Of a DNA stretch of 64,000 nt, positions 34,148 through 43,283 are shown piece by piece. The stretch is taken from the NCBI RefSeq assembly GCF_900148515.1, contig NZ_FRXN01000006.1, forward strand, positions 124,001 to 188,000. The letters run 5' to 3'. The translations under genes and the position numbers were made by a program. The stretch is from Algoriphagus zhangzhouensis (lineage in GTDB: Bacteria > Bacteroidota > Bacteroidia > Cytophagales > Cyclobacteriaceae). The notes below the pieces were generated by a model, which saw nothing but the letters and a program-made list of their open reading frames with translations, was not told where the DNA came from and did no database searches. Numbering within the stretch: position 1 is the stretch's first letter; each line of letters begins with the position of its first letter.

Positions 34148-35226
34148 TTCTTGATCGTTAAGAAGGTTTTGAAAAGGTTGTTTTCGATCGTTTGATGAAA
34201 ACTGTGTTTGCCAGGATAGATTAGGTCTAATTGTTTTTCCAAAGTCTTGATACCAAGTCCTTTTTGAGTGGTTTTGGCTTGGTCTTGACCTTTTTTGGTA
34301 ATGCTGTTGACCACAGAGAATCGGATCTCTTTTTCGTTTTCTTCTAAAGAAATCAGGATAAACGAAGGTGTCACATAGCTGACCCCATGTTTAAAAGAGT
34401 TCTCGATCAATGTCATCAAAAGTAGAGGCTCGATTGGGTAATCAAGGTTTTTGACTGATATGGAAAGATTGATGTTTGGGGAGTTGTCTTCCGAAAACTT
34501 CAGCTTTTCCAGCTGGATATAATTTTTGATAAACTCAATTTCTTGACTGATGGGAATCCGTGTTTTTCCGGTTTCATAGAGTACATATCGCAGTAAGTCT
34601 GAAAGCAGTAAAACTGCCCGAGTTGTATCGTCGGATTTCTTTCTGGCTAAGCTGTAGATATTGTTAAGAGCATTCAGTAAGAAATGAGGGTTTAGCTGAT
34701 TTTTGAGAAAATTCAATTCTCCAATCGCCTTTTGTTTTTCCATTTCATCATTTCTCTTTCTCTCTCTGTCGAATAGGGAAATCAACTCGAAAGTCGTCCC
34801 AAATCCAAGCATAACAAGGAATTGGAAGACAAAAGGAAGAAAGAAGAATCTAGGAAAAAGAGTTTTATACCAAGGGAGTTCCGGTCTTTCATGCTCAGGT
34901 CTTGGCATGTTCTCCATGTTGGGACGAAATGGAGGAGGTCCATCAGGAAAGAAATAATTAATGATGGAAAGCAAAACCATGGAAAATACAAGCAACCCCA
35001 AAGTGCTGAAAATGTACTTTTTGTATTTGCCTGTATGGATGAATTTTGGAATCAAAATGGCTGAGTTGAGCCAATACATTCCTATCAGATTCACGTTGTA
35101 GAGCAGCATCTTGATGATCTGATTGTTGCTCATTTCAGGTCTTGCAAAAAATGGATAAGAAGAGGACAGCAAGATCCCTATGATTGCCAAGTGAATAATC
35201 GTTTTGAGAACCTTCTTATCTTTCAT
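34144..35226 (-). CDS. LytS/YpdA-type sensor histidine kinase
   Basis: A 360-residue membrane kinase. I chose the ATG at 35226, which has AGGAAAT shortly upstream, over an in-frame ATG at 35274. Four hydrophobic helices occupy roughly residues 5-150 (for example IIHLAIIGILLSSSYPFF). The His_kinase region has LKNQLNPHFLLNALNNIYSL with the phospho-acceptor His near residue 180, and the ATPase domain has LLLMTLIENSFKHGV and KGLGIKTLEKQLDLIYPG. A His/Pro-rich loop between helices 3 and 4 may sense something outside. It pairs with the LytTR regulator through a 4-bp overlap. Confidence 0.93.
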   Translation of the reverse strand: MKDKKVLKTIIHLAIIGILLSSSYPFFARPEMSNNQIIKMLLYNVNLIGMYWLNSAILIPKFIHTGKYKKYIFSTLGLLVFSMVLLSIINYFFPDGPPPFRPNMENMPRPEHERPELPWYKTLFPRFFFLPFVFQFLVMLGFGTTFELISLFDRERKRNDEMEKQKAIGELNFLKNQLNPHFLLNALNNIYSLARKKSDDTTRAVLLLSDLLRYVLYETGKTRIPISQEIEFIKNYIQLEKLKFSEDNSPNINLSISVKNLDYPIEPLLLMTLIENSFKHGVSYVTPSFILISLEENEKEIRFSVVNSITKKGQDQAKTTQKGLGIKTLEKQLDLIYPGKHSFHQTIENNLFKTFLTIKK

Positions 35227-35314
35227 TTCTAATATTTCCTGCAAAAGACGCCAATTGAAAGCAATGCCTCTCAATCAGCGTCTTACATTTAAGATTTTTT
35301 AATTCACTGAAGAT

Positions 35315-36310
35315 TTAGTCTTCCTCATCATAGGTTTCAAAAGGATAGAATTCCCAGATGTCATCAAATCTTACAGAGGAGCTTTTACCCAAGAGAACAA
35401 AAGCTCTCTCTCCATCAGAAAAACTTGATGCTCCTGATCTCAAAGTTCCTTCAAATGCAGTTTTTTCCTCCCACTCATCAGTGCTAGGATGATATTCCCA
35501 TACATTTCCGATTAGAGATCCATTCGATCCGGTAGCTAGATATCCATAGCTTCCGATGGTGAATGCTGCTGTTGATGTTCTTGCTAATGTGTAGTCATCA
35601 TCGTCATCCAAATCCGTCTTTTGAGTCCAAGCAAGGGAGCTTCCATCCAAAGCCCAAAGGTCAAATTCATAGGATCCATTATTCAATCCGCCACCGATAT
35701 AGGCAACGTCATTGATTACAAAGACGAATGCACCCGATCTTTTTGCTCCTCCCATACTGACGATGGTAGACCAAGTGTCTGTGCTTGGATCATATTGGTA
35801 AAAATCCTTTTGTTCGCTTCCGTCAAATCCGGTTCCGATGTAGCCGTAATTGGTCAAAGCAAATCCAATCGCAGAGTGTCTGGCTGTGCCCAAGAAATCC
35901 GCAACCTGAGTCCAGGAATCTGTCGATGGATCATATTCCCAGAAATCCTGAAGTCTGTTTCTTCCATCATATCCAGTTCCATAATAGGCCTTCGATCCGA
36001 CACTAAATGCGACAGCATTGCTTCGCGCTACTCCTGGGAAATCTGCTCTTTTGATCCAATAGTCATTGTCAGAGTCATATTCCCAAAGGTCTGTGACATA
36101 ATCGTCACCAGTGTATCCACCCACTACGTATTTTCTGGTGCCAATGACGAATGAGCTGGCATCGGATCTGTTACTTCCTTCGAAATAGGATCTTCTGACC
36201 CAGTTTCCTTCAGAATCTTCCTCGTCTGTAGTTTCGCAGGACCATAGCGGTAGCAATAGAAGTAGTAAGTGCCAAATCTTAAGGTGTTGGTTTACTTTTT
36301 TCATGTTCAT
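35315..36310 (-). CDS. Kelch-repeat lipoprotein
   Basis: A 331-residue lipoprotein (LLLLLPLWSCETTDEED, lipobox Cys near residue 25) made of about six kelch repeats, each of the type W-x-x-x-A-x-F-x-G-x-x-R followed by AFxxGxxxYxGxGxDG and DFWEYDPSTDSW. This forms a beta-propeller on the cell surface or periplasm. Its ATG overlaps the stop of the DUF4270 gene by one base, so the two are translated together and are probably functional partners. The acidic C-terminus (ETYDEED) is odd but short. Ligand unknown. Confidence 0.88.
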   Translation of the reverse strand: MNMKKVNQHLKIWHLLLLLLPLWSCETTDEEDSEGNWVRRSYFEGSNRSDASSFVIGTRKYVVGGYTGDDYVTDLWEYDSDNDYWIKRADFPGVARSNAVAFSVGSKAYYGTGYDGRNRLQDFWEYDPSTDSWTQVADFLGTARHSAIGFALTNYGYIGTGFDGSEQKDFYQYDPSTDTWSTIVSMGGAKRSGAFVFVINDVAYIGGGLNNGSYEFDLWALDGSSLAWTQKTDLDDDDDYTLARTSTAAFTIGSYGYLATGSNGSLIGNVWEYHPSTDEWEEKTAFEGTLRSGASSFSDGERAFVLLGKSSSVRFDDIWEFYPFETYDEED

Positions 36311-37581
36311 TAGTTTAAAGGGATAATTGTGATTTCAAGTCTGGTTTTATATCGGTCTGAGTTTTCTCCGACGACCATATAGCTTGTGGTAAATGATTCT
36401 TCTGGATAGATGTCTAGAAGTAATGTTCTTTCAGTTTCACTTCCGACTACTTGCTCCTCTATAAAATCAGTGACTGGAATGGTGTAATAAGTCGCTTCCT
36501 GAAAGATTTCATCAAAACTGTTCAGAGTTGTGGTCGTCAAATAGCTCTTGGTCTTTTTGTTTTCTGACTGGATATAGACATCAATCTTTTGGGCAAGCGT
36601 ATTGAAAGTGCTGTTGTAGGTTCCTTTTTTAATCGGGATATATAGATTCGCTTCTGAGATATAATACTCGTAGGGGACATCCCCGATTTCATTGAGACCA
36701 TTGATCAAAACCCTCACAGAAGTGCCACTTAGTTCATCAGAAAAAGCTAAATCCTGACTTTCACTAGCATCTAATACATCGTATGATATCAAATTTGAAA
36801 AAGGAGTGCTGGTATGATCTACCTCCATGTGAGTAAAGCAATTTGAGAAATCACCTATGGAAATTTGGTAATCCATGACTCCTGGTTCCATGTCTTCGTC
36901 ATTGTGATAAAAGAAAATCAGCTTACTTTCTTTGGAAAATGACATCAATGGGCTCGTTCCATCAGCGGAAAGAGATAGACCTTGCAATGCTTCTCTGAAA
37001 TCGTCTGTGGTATTGAAAATGGAGCTACTGCCTTTGGCTTGGAGCCAAAGATTATTGGCAAACTCATAAGGCAAAGTGATGCTAAGTGAGTCGTCAGTCG
37101 GGTATAGCTGTTTTTCAACCGTCACCAAGGGGCCACGACCTCTCGCAAAGGTTTCAAAGTTGTAAATGTTGTCCTTGTCATCCTTGGGCGTAATCTCTTC
37201 AGTCACGGCATAAACCGAAAGTGGAAATCGAAATGCAGTATCATAGTGCGTATCCTCAAGTTGAAGACTCAAGACCAAGGAGTCCAAGACATGGTAGTCT
37301 TCAAAGCTTTGGTTTAGAGTAGTCAGTTCCAATTGGAAGTAGGGTTCTGCTATCACATGTCCTCGGATAGGATCAGGATAATTGCCAAGAAGAAAGCTTG
37401 TCTTATTGCTGGTGATAATTGAATCTGCCATATAAGTGGAAAATTCGATGTCAGTCATTTCTACCTTTTTTATGGTAAATGGAATTTCGATTTCCGTAAT
37501 AGGAAGATCCTCCAAATAGTCATTTTCAAAGCAAGAGCTCAGTAGAAGTGTCAAAAGTAAAAGCGAGATTCTCGACTTCAT
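36310..37581 (-). CDS. DUF4270 family lipoprotein
   Basis: A 423-residue lipoprotein with signal RISLLLLTLLLSSCFEND (lipobox Cys near residue 17). The pattern of the mature part, including TDIEFSTYMADSIITSNKTSFLLGNYPDPI and PYFQLELTTLN, matches the DUF4270 family of Bacteroidota surface lipoproteins as I know it. Function is not established. It is the first gene of a minus-strand run DUF4270, kelch, LytS, LytR, and is divergent from outer-membrane genes starting at 37815. The 1-base overlap with the kelch gene indicates coupling. Confidence 0.85.
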   Translation of the reverse strand: MKSRISLLLLTLLLSSCFENDYLEDLPITEIEIPFTIKKVEMTDIEFSTYMADSIITSNKTSFLLGNYPDPIRGHVIAEPYFQLELTTLNQSFEDYHVLDSLVLSLQLEDTHYDTAFRFPLSVYAVTEEITPKDDKDNIYNFETFARGRGPLVTVEKQLYPTDDSLSITLPYEFANNLWLQAKGSSSIFNTTDDFREALQGLSLSADGTSPLMSFSKESKLIFFYHNDEDMEPGVMDYQISIGDFSNCFTHMEVDHTSTPFSNLISYDVLDASESQDLAFSDELSGTSVRVLINGLNEIGDVPYEYYISEANLYIPIKKGTYNSTFNTLAQKIDVYIQSENKKTKSYLTTTTLNSFDEIFQEATYYTIPVTDFIEEQVVGSETERTLLLDIYPEESFTTSYMVVGENSDRYKTRLEITIIPLN

Positions 37582-37814
37582 TTTTTTGATTTCAAAACTA
37601 GGTGAGGAGTTTTTTGCCTTCCTGACTTCTAGATGTTTCCCCTCTTTTTCTAGAGGAACCCCCTGATTTTATCGATCAAAAGGACTGCTTTCAAAAAAAG
37701 TGTTTTAAAGGCTAAGTAGGGAGAAAAGCCTCTTGTGTCTTGAAAAAAAGCCCATTGGTCCAGTTTGAAGTTCAGTGGATTATCCCTGCCCTAGATTGCC
37801 GCAAAAAATCAGAA

Positions 37815-39038
37815 ATGAACAAAGCATTTCCCGTTTTGCTATTCTTACTATTAGGCATGGTGACTACCTCTTCATTTGGGCAGAGAGGTCATGGATCCCT
37901 TTATTCCACCTATGGATTGGGGCTGCCTTCCTATGATAATTTTGGAATGGCAGGACGAATCGGAGGTACAGGAGCCGCTGTAAGATCACCCTATTTCCTT
38001 AATTCAGTCAACCCTGCTTCCCAAACGAGCATACAGACAGGAAACACCTTTATGGTGGATGTGGATGCTAGTTATAATTATCAGCAGGTAAAGACTTCTA
38101 GTGGAAGCATAGCAAATAACTTCTCTAATCTGAATTACTTCAGCTTTTGGTTTAGACCATCTCAATTCTTGTCTGTTTCCATCGGTTTAACTCCCATATA
38201 TACCAAGGATTACAGTTTTTCAGATAGAGTTTACTTCGAAGGGCTTTCTGAGGAATATGATAGGGTATTTAGAGGATGGGGCAACCTCAACAAAGCATAT
38301 ATGAATTTCTCAACCCAGATCAGCCCCAAGTTTTCTGTGGGGGTAAGGCCGTATTTTCTCTTTGGAAATAATACCGAAGAAGCGACTTTCCTCAACGTTC
38401 ACGAAGATGGCTTTGTCTCCAAGAAGCAAACCTCCTTGACGGGGGTGGGGGCTGATCTGGGTTTTCAGTATATGTTTTTCAGAAATGAAAATTCTGCTTT
38501 GATTTTTGGAGCAACTGGGAATATCAATTCCAAAGTCAAAGGGAAGCTAAATGGAAATATTTACACCTATATAGATGATGAGCTGCTGTATGAGGCGGAG
38601 GAAAGTACAGAGTCCTATGAACTAGGACCGAGTCTTAGAGGGGGGCTAGCTTTTCATACCAAATCTTGGGTTTGGGCGGCAGATTATCTCTATGCATTGA
38701 AAGCTCCTAAAGTTACTCAGTCTGTGGACAATCAGGTGTTTAGTTTTGGAGCAGAGCATATGCCCGATTATTTCAGTACTGATTTTTTCAAAAGATGGAA
38801 TTATTCCTTTGGAGCAAGCTATCAAACAGGTTCTCTTTCAGTGGAAGGCTTGAAAATCCCGATTTATAGTGTGGGAGCAGCCGTGGGAGTTCCTTTGAAT
38901 GTATCAAGTAGAGTTTCAATCGGATACAAATACAAAACAACCGGTAACAAGAACACAATTTCCCAAGAAAGCCTACATACAATCACCTTGAATTTCACCT
39001 TTGCGGACCGCTGGTTCCAGCGATACAATTATGATTAA
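37815..39038 (+). CDS. Outer-membrane beta-barrel protein
   Basis: A 407-residue exported protein. The frame is open from a TTG at 37740, but the ATG at 37815 begins a standard signal peptide (FPVLLFLLLGMVTTSSFGQ), so it is preferred. The mature part is built of alternating aromatic/hydrophobic strands such as YFSFWFRPSQFLSVSIGL, YSFGASYQTGSLSVEG and ITLNFTFADRWFQRYNYD, ending in an aromatic residue pattern typical of barrels. The N-terminus (GLGLPSYDNFGMAGRIGG) recalls PorV/FadL-like barrels of Bacteroidota. Specific cargo unknown. The next gene begins inside its last codons. Confidence 0.8.
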   Translation: MNKAFPVLLFLLLGMVTTSSFGQRGHGSLYSTYGLGLPSYDNFGMAGRIGGTGAAVRSPYFLNSVNPASQTSIQTGNTFMVDVDASYNYQQVKTSSGSIANNFSNLNYFSFWFRPSQFLSVSIGLTPIYTKDYSFSDRVYFEGLSEEYDRVFRGWGNLNKAYMNFSTQISPKFSVGVRPYFLFGNNTEEATFLNVHEDGFVSKKQTSLTGVGADLGFQYMFFRNENSALIFGATGNINSKVKGKLNGNIYTYIDDELLYEAEESTESYELGPSLRGGLAFHTKSWVWAADYLYALKAPKVTQSVDNQVFSFGAEHMPDYFSTDFFKRWNYSFGASYQTGSLSVEGLKIPIYSVGAAVGVPLNVSSRVSIGYKYKTTGNKNTISQESLHTITLNFTFADRWFQRYNYD

Positions 39039-39576
39039 AATGAATGCTAAACCACTACCATATTTATTGATTGTTGGGCTTTTGGGATGGGTTTTTCCTG
39101 CTTTTGGACAAGTGAAAGAACTTGGAAATGAAAGGGTTGAGGAGCTGCTTCAAATAGTCCGATTGGATGAGCGGGAGTTAATAAAAAAGCTGGACGTTGA
39201 TACAGATGAACCCTTGGTGAAAGTACTTGAGTTCTCTTTGAAATCTTATGACCAGGGCATTACTCAAGTGGAATCCAAACACCAAAGTTTGATCAATACC
39301 TCTTTGAGGGAGTTTGATAAAAAATTAGATGAAATAGAGGATGATATGGATTTTGAGGCGGTTTTGGAACAAATAAATCTCTTGAAAATCACTCTTAGTC
39401 CTTTGGAGAAAGAATTTCAAGAGGTAGAAACTCAGCTAAATTCCCGCTTGCAACTCTCACTCAGTGAAAAGCAATTCAAGCAATGGAAGCATTATTTCGA
39501 AAGAAAAAAGAAAAATAAGTCAGGTAGAACACCAATGCCTATGGCCGGGCCAACTGCAAAAAGTATGGTCCTATAA
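39031..39576 (+). CDS. Exported coiled-coil protein of unknown function
   Basis: A 181-residue protein starting at ATG 39031 (overlapping the barrel gene by 8 bp) or ATG 39040. The signal peptide is LPYLLIVGLLGWVFPAFGQ. The mature protein is helical and charged, with segments such as ELLQIVRLDERELIKKLDV and FDKKLDEIEDDMDFEAVLEQI, and ends in a basic stretch (YFERKKKNKSGRTP) followed by Pro/Met-rich residues. I do not recognise a family. Overlap with the barrel gene suggests a periplasmic partner of that protein. Confidence 0.72.
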   Translation: MIKMNAKPLPYLLIVGLLGWVFPAFGQVKELGNERVEELLQIVRLDERELIKKLDVDTDEPLVKVLEFSLKSYDQGITQVESKHQSLINTSLREFDKKLDEIEDDMDFEAVLEQINLLKITLSPLEKEFQEVETQLNSRLQLSLSEKQFKQWKHYFERKKKNKSGRTPMPMAGPTAKSMVL

Positions 39577-39610
39577 AAAACAAACTCAAACCTATTAAAA
39601 TATTCATGGT

Positions 39611-39677
39611 GAAGACAGGGGGTAATTGATTTATTTAACGCTTTATCAGGACCGAAAGGTCCGCCCCCTTCTTTTTT
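39611..39677 (+). terminator. Intrinsic terminator with two-part stem
   Basis: Inner hairpin GGACC-GAAA-GGTCC (39649-39662) and outer arms GGGGG (39618-39622) with CCCCC (39664-39668), extended by GAAG (39611-39614) against CTTC, followed by six Ts. It ends the 37815-39576 unit and separates it from the receptor gene at 39738. Confidence 0.8.
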
Positions 39678-39737
39678 AAGAGCGGTTTTGTTATAGTCCA
39701 AATAAGCTAGATTTTTGGCAAAACTTATTCTCATAGC

Positions 39738-42197
39738 ATGAAGGCCCTTTTTTCATTTTTTATAGTTTGCCTAGTTTTTTCCAATTCTTTTGCCCAATCA
39801 ATAAAGGGCAAAGTACTTGAAGAAGGTTCTGATTACCCGATGGAGTTTTCTTCTGTAGCACTTTATTCTGCTAAGGATAGTGCATTAATTGACGGCACAA
39901 TCACGGATGTGGAAGGCGATTTTGTACTAAATTCTATCAAACCAGGAAACTTTTACCTACAACTAAGTTTTGTTGGCTATTATACCAAAACGATCAATAA
40001 TATCTCTTTGTCGAAAGGGCAAAATTTGGACTTAGGCTTGTTGAGGATTGTATCGGATCAGCAAGAGTTAGAAGGAGTTCAGGTTGAGGGGAAAAAGATC
40101 ACTTCCGAATTCAGACCAGAGAAACAAAGTTATTCCGCAGACAACTTTGAAGCAGCTCAAGGTGGTTCAGCTACGGATGTTTTGAAGAATTTGCCTGGAG
40201 TAAGCATTAATGCCGATGGTGCACTTTCCATTCGCGGAAGTTCAGGTTTTGTGGTTATGCTGAATGGAAAACCTGTTCAAACCGACCCGATGATGTTGCT
40301 GGCTCAGCTTCCTGCAAATAGTATTGAAAAAGTGGAATGGATTTCCTCTCCATCCGCCAAATATGATTCCGAAGGCAAAGCTGGATTGATCAATATTACT
40401 ACCAAAAGAGGTGCGACTGATGGCCTCTATCTGCAATTCAACGGAAAACTGGGAGCTCCGCCTTTTCAAAATTATGGAAACAAGGATAAAGCGCAGCGCT
40501 ATGGAGGTGACTTCAATCTTAACTGGGTTTCTGGGAAGTGGGATCTTTCTTTAGGCGCAAGTTATCAGCGAAATGATGTGTCAGGCAGGAGAGTCGGGAA
40601 TGTGTATACCATTGATGAGGATACTACGACCTATTTCCCTTCAGCTGGAGAGCGAAGTATCGATGAAAAGAATTACTCTGGTCGATTTACGATTGGCTAT
40701 ACTCCAAATGAAAAGCACAATTTGAGTTTGGGTTTTTTTGGAGGAGTGCGAGATAAAATGCGTACTGCCGACATCCTCTATTTTGACAATCATCGAGAAG
40801 TAAACGGAGCCAGATTGGATACCTTCCAATACTTCAATGCCAATGATCAAAACCGACGCGGTGATTTTGCATTGGGGAGTCTGGATTATACATTTTCTAT
40901 GGAAAATGGATCAAAGTTGATGACCTCCTTTTTGTATGAGTACTCTTTGCTGGGAGGCCCTACAACCAATAGGAATTTGGGATACCCAGAAATAGAAGAA
41001 GTCTTACAAGACGAATACAATACCAATGATAATCCGCTTCATGGTACTCGGATCAATGTAGATTACCAATTCAAGCCCTTGCCGATTGGCCAGTTGCAAA
41101 CTGGCTATCAATTTCGAAGTCTTGACCACACTGGAGATTTTCTTTATGAAAGGAAAAACAATGAAACTGGAGTTTGGGAATTGGTTCCGGAGTTTTCCAG
41201 CGATGTGGAACTGATCAGAACTATCCATTCTGGTTATGTCCAATTAGATGGAGAAAAGCAAAAATGGACCTATGGATTGGGGCTGAGAGTTGAATCCATG
41301 GACCGCGACCTTAGTCTAAAAGATAAAGCAGGGACTTTGGACACCCTTTACATATATGATTTTATCAGACCTTTTCTTAGCGCTAGCCTGGCTTATCAAC
41401 TCAAGGAGGAATTGCAGTTGAAAGCCAATTTTAGTCAACGTGTGGAGCGAACCACCACTTTCAAAATGAATCCTTTTCCGGAGCGTGAACATAGCGAGAC
41501 TTTGGAGCAGGGTGATCCTAGATTGGCGCCGGAATTTATCAATCAGGTCGAGGTCGGTGTGATCAAAACCTGGAAGGACAATTCCTTCTATGCAAATGTC
41601 TATCATTCCAGAGTTAAAAACCTGGTCAACCGAGTGAATACAGTTTACAATGACACAATCCTGAATCGGATTTACTCCAATGTCGGAACTGGCAGATCAA
41701 CAGGAATAGATGTTGGAACCGAGCTATATCCGACGAGATGGTTGAAGCTATTTGCCGGGTTGAACTGGTATCATTATTCGATTCAGGGAAGCTTTGACAA
41801 TAGACCTGTGGAAACTGAAACATGGGTTCATTCCATCAATATCAATTCTACTTTTACAATTTCTCCAAAATGGTCAGCACAGGCTAGTCTGAATTATCTT
41901 TCGGATCGAGTGACAGCTCAAGGAGTAGATAGTAGATTTTATACGCCTTCGTTGACGGTGAAAAAATCTTGGCTTGATGGAAGATTGACCGCCAATTTCG
42001 TTTGGCAAAACATCGATATGGGATTGTTGAAAACCAATGAACAAAGAATTACTACTTGGAGGGAAGGTGAGTTTTATACCACAACTAATTACATCCAAGA
42101 AGTGGACATGTTGATTTTGAATCTTTCCTACACGCTCAATGGACGTAAAAACAGATCAAAGTTTGTGAATAGTGAGTTCGGTGTCAAAGAGTTTTAA
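39738..42197 (+). CDS. TonB-dependent receptor-type outer-membrane protein
   Basis: An 819-residue outer-membrane protein. A signal peptide (FIVCLVFSNSFAQ) is followed by a carboxypeptidase-regulatory-like domain (SIKGKVLEEGSDYPMEFSSV), then a plug-like region: ATDVLKNLPGVSINADGALS, IRGSSGFVVMLNGKPV and AGLINITTKRG. The C-terminal half alternates strands of a large beta barrel and fits the Bacteroidota 'outer membrane beta-barrel' group of TonB-linked receptors. There is no SusD partner, which argues against glycan import and for a peptide, metal or small-ligand role, but this is inference. Transcribed alone between a terminator and a 116-bp gap. Confidence 0.88.
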   Translation: MKALFSFFIVCLVFSNSFAQSIKGKVLEEGSDYPMEFSSVALYSAKDSALIDGTITDVEGDFVLNSIKPGNFYLQLSFVGYYTKTINNISLSKGQNLDLGLLRIVSDQQELEGVQVEGKKITSEFRPEKQSYSADNFEAAQGGSATDVLKNLPGVSINADGALSIRGSSGFVVMLNGKPVQTDPMMLLAQLPANSIEKVEWISSPSAKYDSEGKAGLINITTKRGATDGLYLQFNGKLGAPPFQNYGNKDKAQRYGGDFNLNWVSGKWDLSLGASYQRNDVSGRRVGNVYTIDEDTTTYFPSAGERSIDEKNYSGRFTIGYTPNEKHNLSLGFFGGVRDKMRTADILYFDNHREVNGARLDTFQYFNANDQNRRGDFALGSLDYTFSMENGSKLMTSFLYEYSLLGGPTTNRNLGYPEIEEVLQDEYNTNDNPLHGTRINVDYQFKPLPIGQLQTGYQFRSLDHTGDFLYERKNNETGVWELVPEFSSDVELIRTIHSGYVQLDGEKQKWTYGLGLRVESMDRDLSLKDKAGTLDTLYIYDFIRPFLSASLAYQLKEELQLKANFSQRVERTTTFKMNPFPEREHSETLEQGDPRLAPEFINQVEVGVIKTWKDNSFYANVYHSRVKNLVNRVNTVYNDTILNRIYSNVGTGRSTGIDVGTELYPTRWLKLFAGLNWYHYSIQGSFDNRPVETETWVHSININSTFTISPKWSAQASLNYLSDRVTAQGVDSRFYTPSLTVKKSWLDGRLTANFVWQNIDMGLLKTNEQRITTWREGEFYTTTNYIQEVDMLILNLSYTLNGRKNRSKFVNSEFGVKEF

Positions 42198-42313
42198 TTG
42201 GAATTCAAACTTTTGTAACAAAAGGATAATAGAAAGAGCGCAAGTTTGAGTCTTGATTTTTTTATCTTAGTGAAAATTATTTTCCTAATAAGAAAAAAAA
42301 CAACACTCCTTCC

Positions 42314-43228
42314 ATGAAAAATCTATCCTTCCCTCTTTTAGCTTTCGGCCTCGTAATTCTTTTTACAAGTTGTCAGAAAAGTGAACCAGCCAATGAGCGA
42401 GTTATCCTGATTGGGATTGATGGTTTTGGGACTGAGGGATACCTTCAGGCTAAACATCCGAATATCGATAGTCTATTTGCGGATGGAGTGATTTCATTGA
42501 ACACGAGAACTGTGGTGCCTTCCGTGACGATGCCCAACTGGACCAGTCATTTGACGGGGGCAGGGCCAGAGCAACATGGAGTTTTCAATAATGGTTGGGA
42601 AATGAATGATCATCCCCTAGATCCTCAGGAAATGGACGAGGAGGGATACTTTCCTTCTATTTTCAAAGTTCTTAAAGATCAAAAAACTGATGCCAAGACA
42701 GCATATTATTACAATTGGGCGAACTTGATTAAACCGATTAATCAGAAATATCTGGATGAAGTAAAGTTTGCTGAAAATGATGGTTATGCAGAGAACTATC
42801 AGGCTGCTTTTGAGTTTTTGAAAGCCAATCAAAGTGATCCAAGCCTTGTATTTATGTATACAGTCCATGTGGATCATGCAGGACATAGTTTTCAGTGGCT
42901 ATCCGATGAATATATCAAAGCCATTGAGGAAGCAGATGTAGAAATCGGAAAGTTTGCGGATCAACTGAAAGCAGAAGGTCTATTCGAAGACTCACATATT
43001 TTGTTATTCACGGATCATGGTGGAGTAGGAAATGGACATGGAGGAACATCAGTGACTGAAATGGAAGTGCCTTGGATGATTCGTGGTCCCAAGATCCAAA
43101 AAGGTAAAAAGCTTACTACTCCAAATTCCAATACCAATACAGCCGTTGTGATTTCCAAGATTTTTGGAATTGAATCTCCTTATGAATCCTGGATAGGAAA
43201 GATTCCTTCGGGAGTATTTGTAGAATAA
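42314..43228 (+). CDS. Nucleotide pyrophosphatase/phosphodiesterase-type lipoprotein
   Basis: A 304-residue member of the alkaline phosphatase superfamily (type I phosphodiesterase/nucleotide pyrophosphatase). The signal ends LVILFTSCQKS with the lipobox Cys near residue 20. Metal site elements are LIGIDGFG at the N-terminus, nucleophile Thr in PSVTMPNWTSHLTG (about residue 71), HVDHAGHSF and FTDHGGVGNGHGGT. It would cleave phosphodiester or pyrophosphate bonds in the periplasm. It is shorter than many family members (about 400). It ends at a bidirectional terminator shared with the convergent metallopeptidase-like gene. Confidence 0.9.
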   Translation: MKNLSFPLLAFGLVILFTSCQKSEPANERVILIGIDGFGTEGYLQAKHPNIDSLFADGVISLNTRTVVPSVTMPNWTSHLTGAGPEQHGVFNNGWEMNDHPLDPQEMDEEGYFPSIFKVLKDQKTDAKTAYYYNWANLIKPINQKYLDEVKFAENDGYAENYQAAFEFLKANQSDPSLVFMYTVHVDHAGHSFQWLSDEYIKAIEEADVEIGKFADQLKAEGLFEDSHILLFTDHGGVGNGHGGTSVTEMEVPWMIRGPKIQKGKKLTTPNSNTNTAVVISKIFGIESPYESWIGKIPSGVFVE

Positions 43229-43230
43229 AT

Positions 43231-43262
43231 AATGGGCTGAATTAGAAGAAATTCAGCCCATT
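43231..43262. terminator. Bidirectional intrinsic terminator
   Basis: A perfect 13-bp stem (AATGGGCTGAATT at 43231-43243 and its complement at 43250-43262) with a 6-base loop, followed by TTAATTTTTA on the plus strand and an AT-rich run on the minus strand. It lies between two convergent genes. Confidence 0.88.
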
Positions 43263-43283
43263 TTAATTTTTATGTTTTTATTT

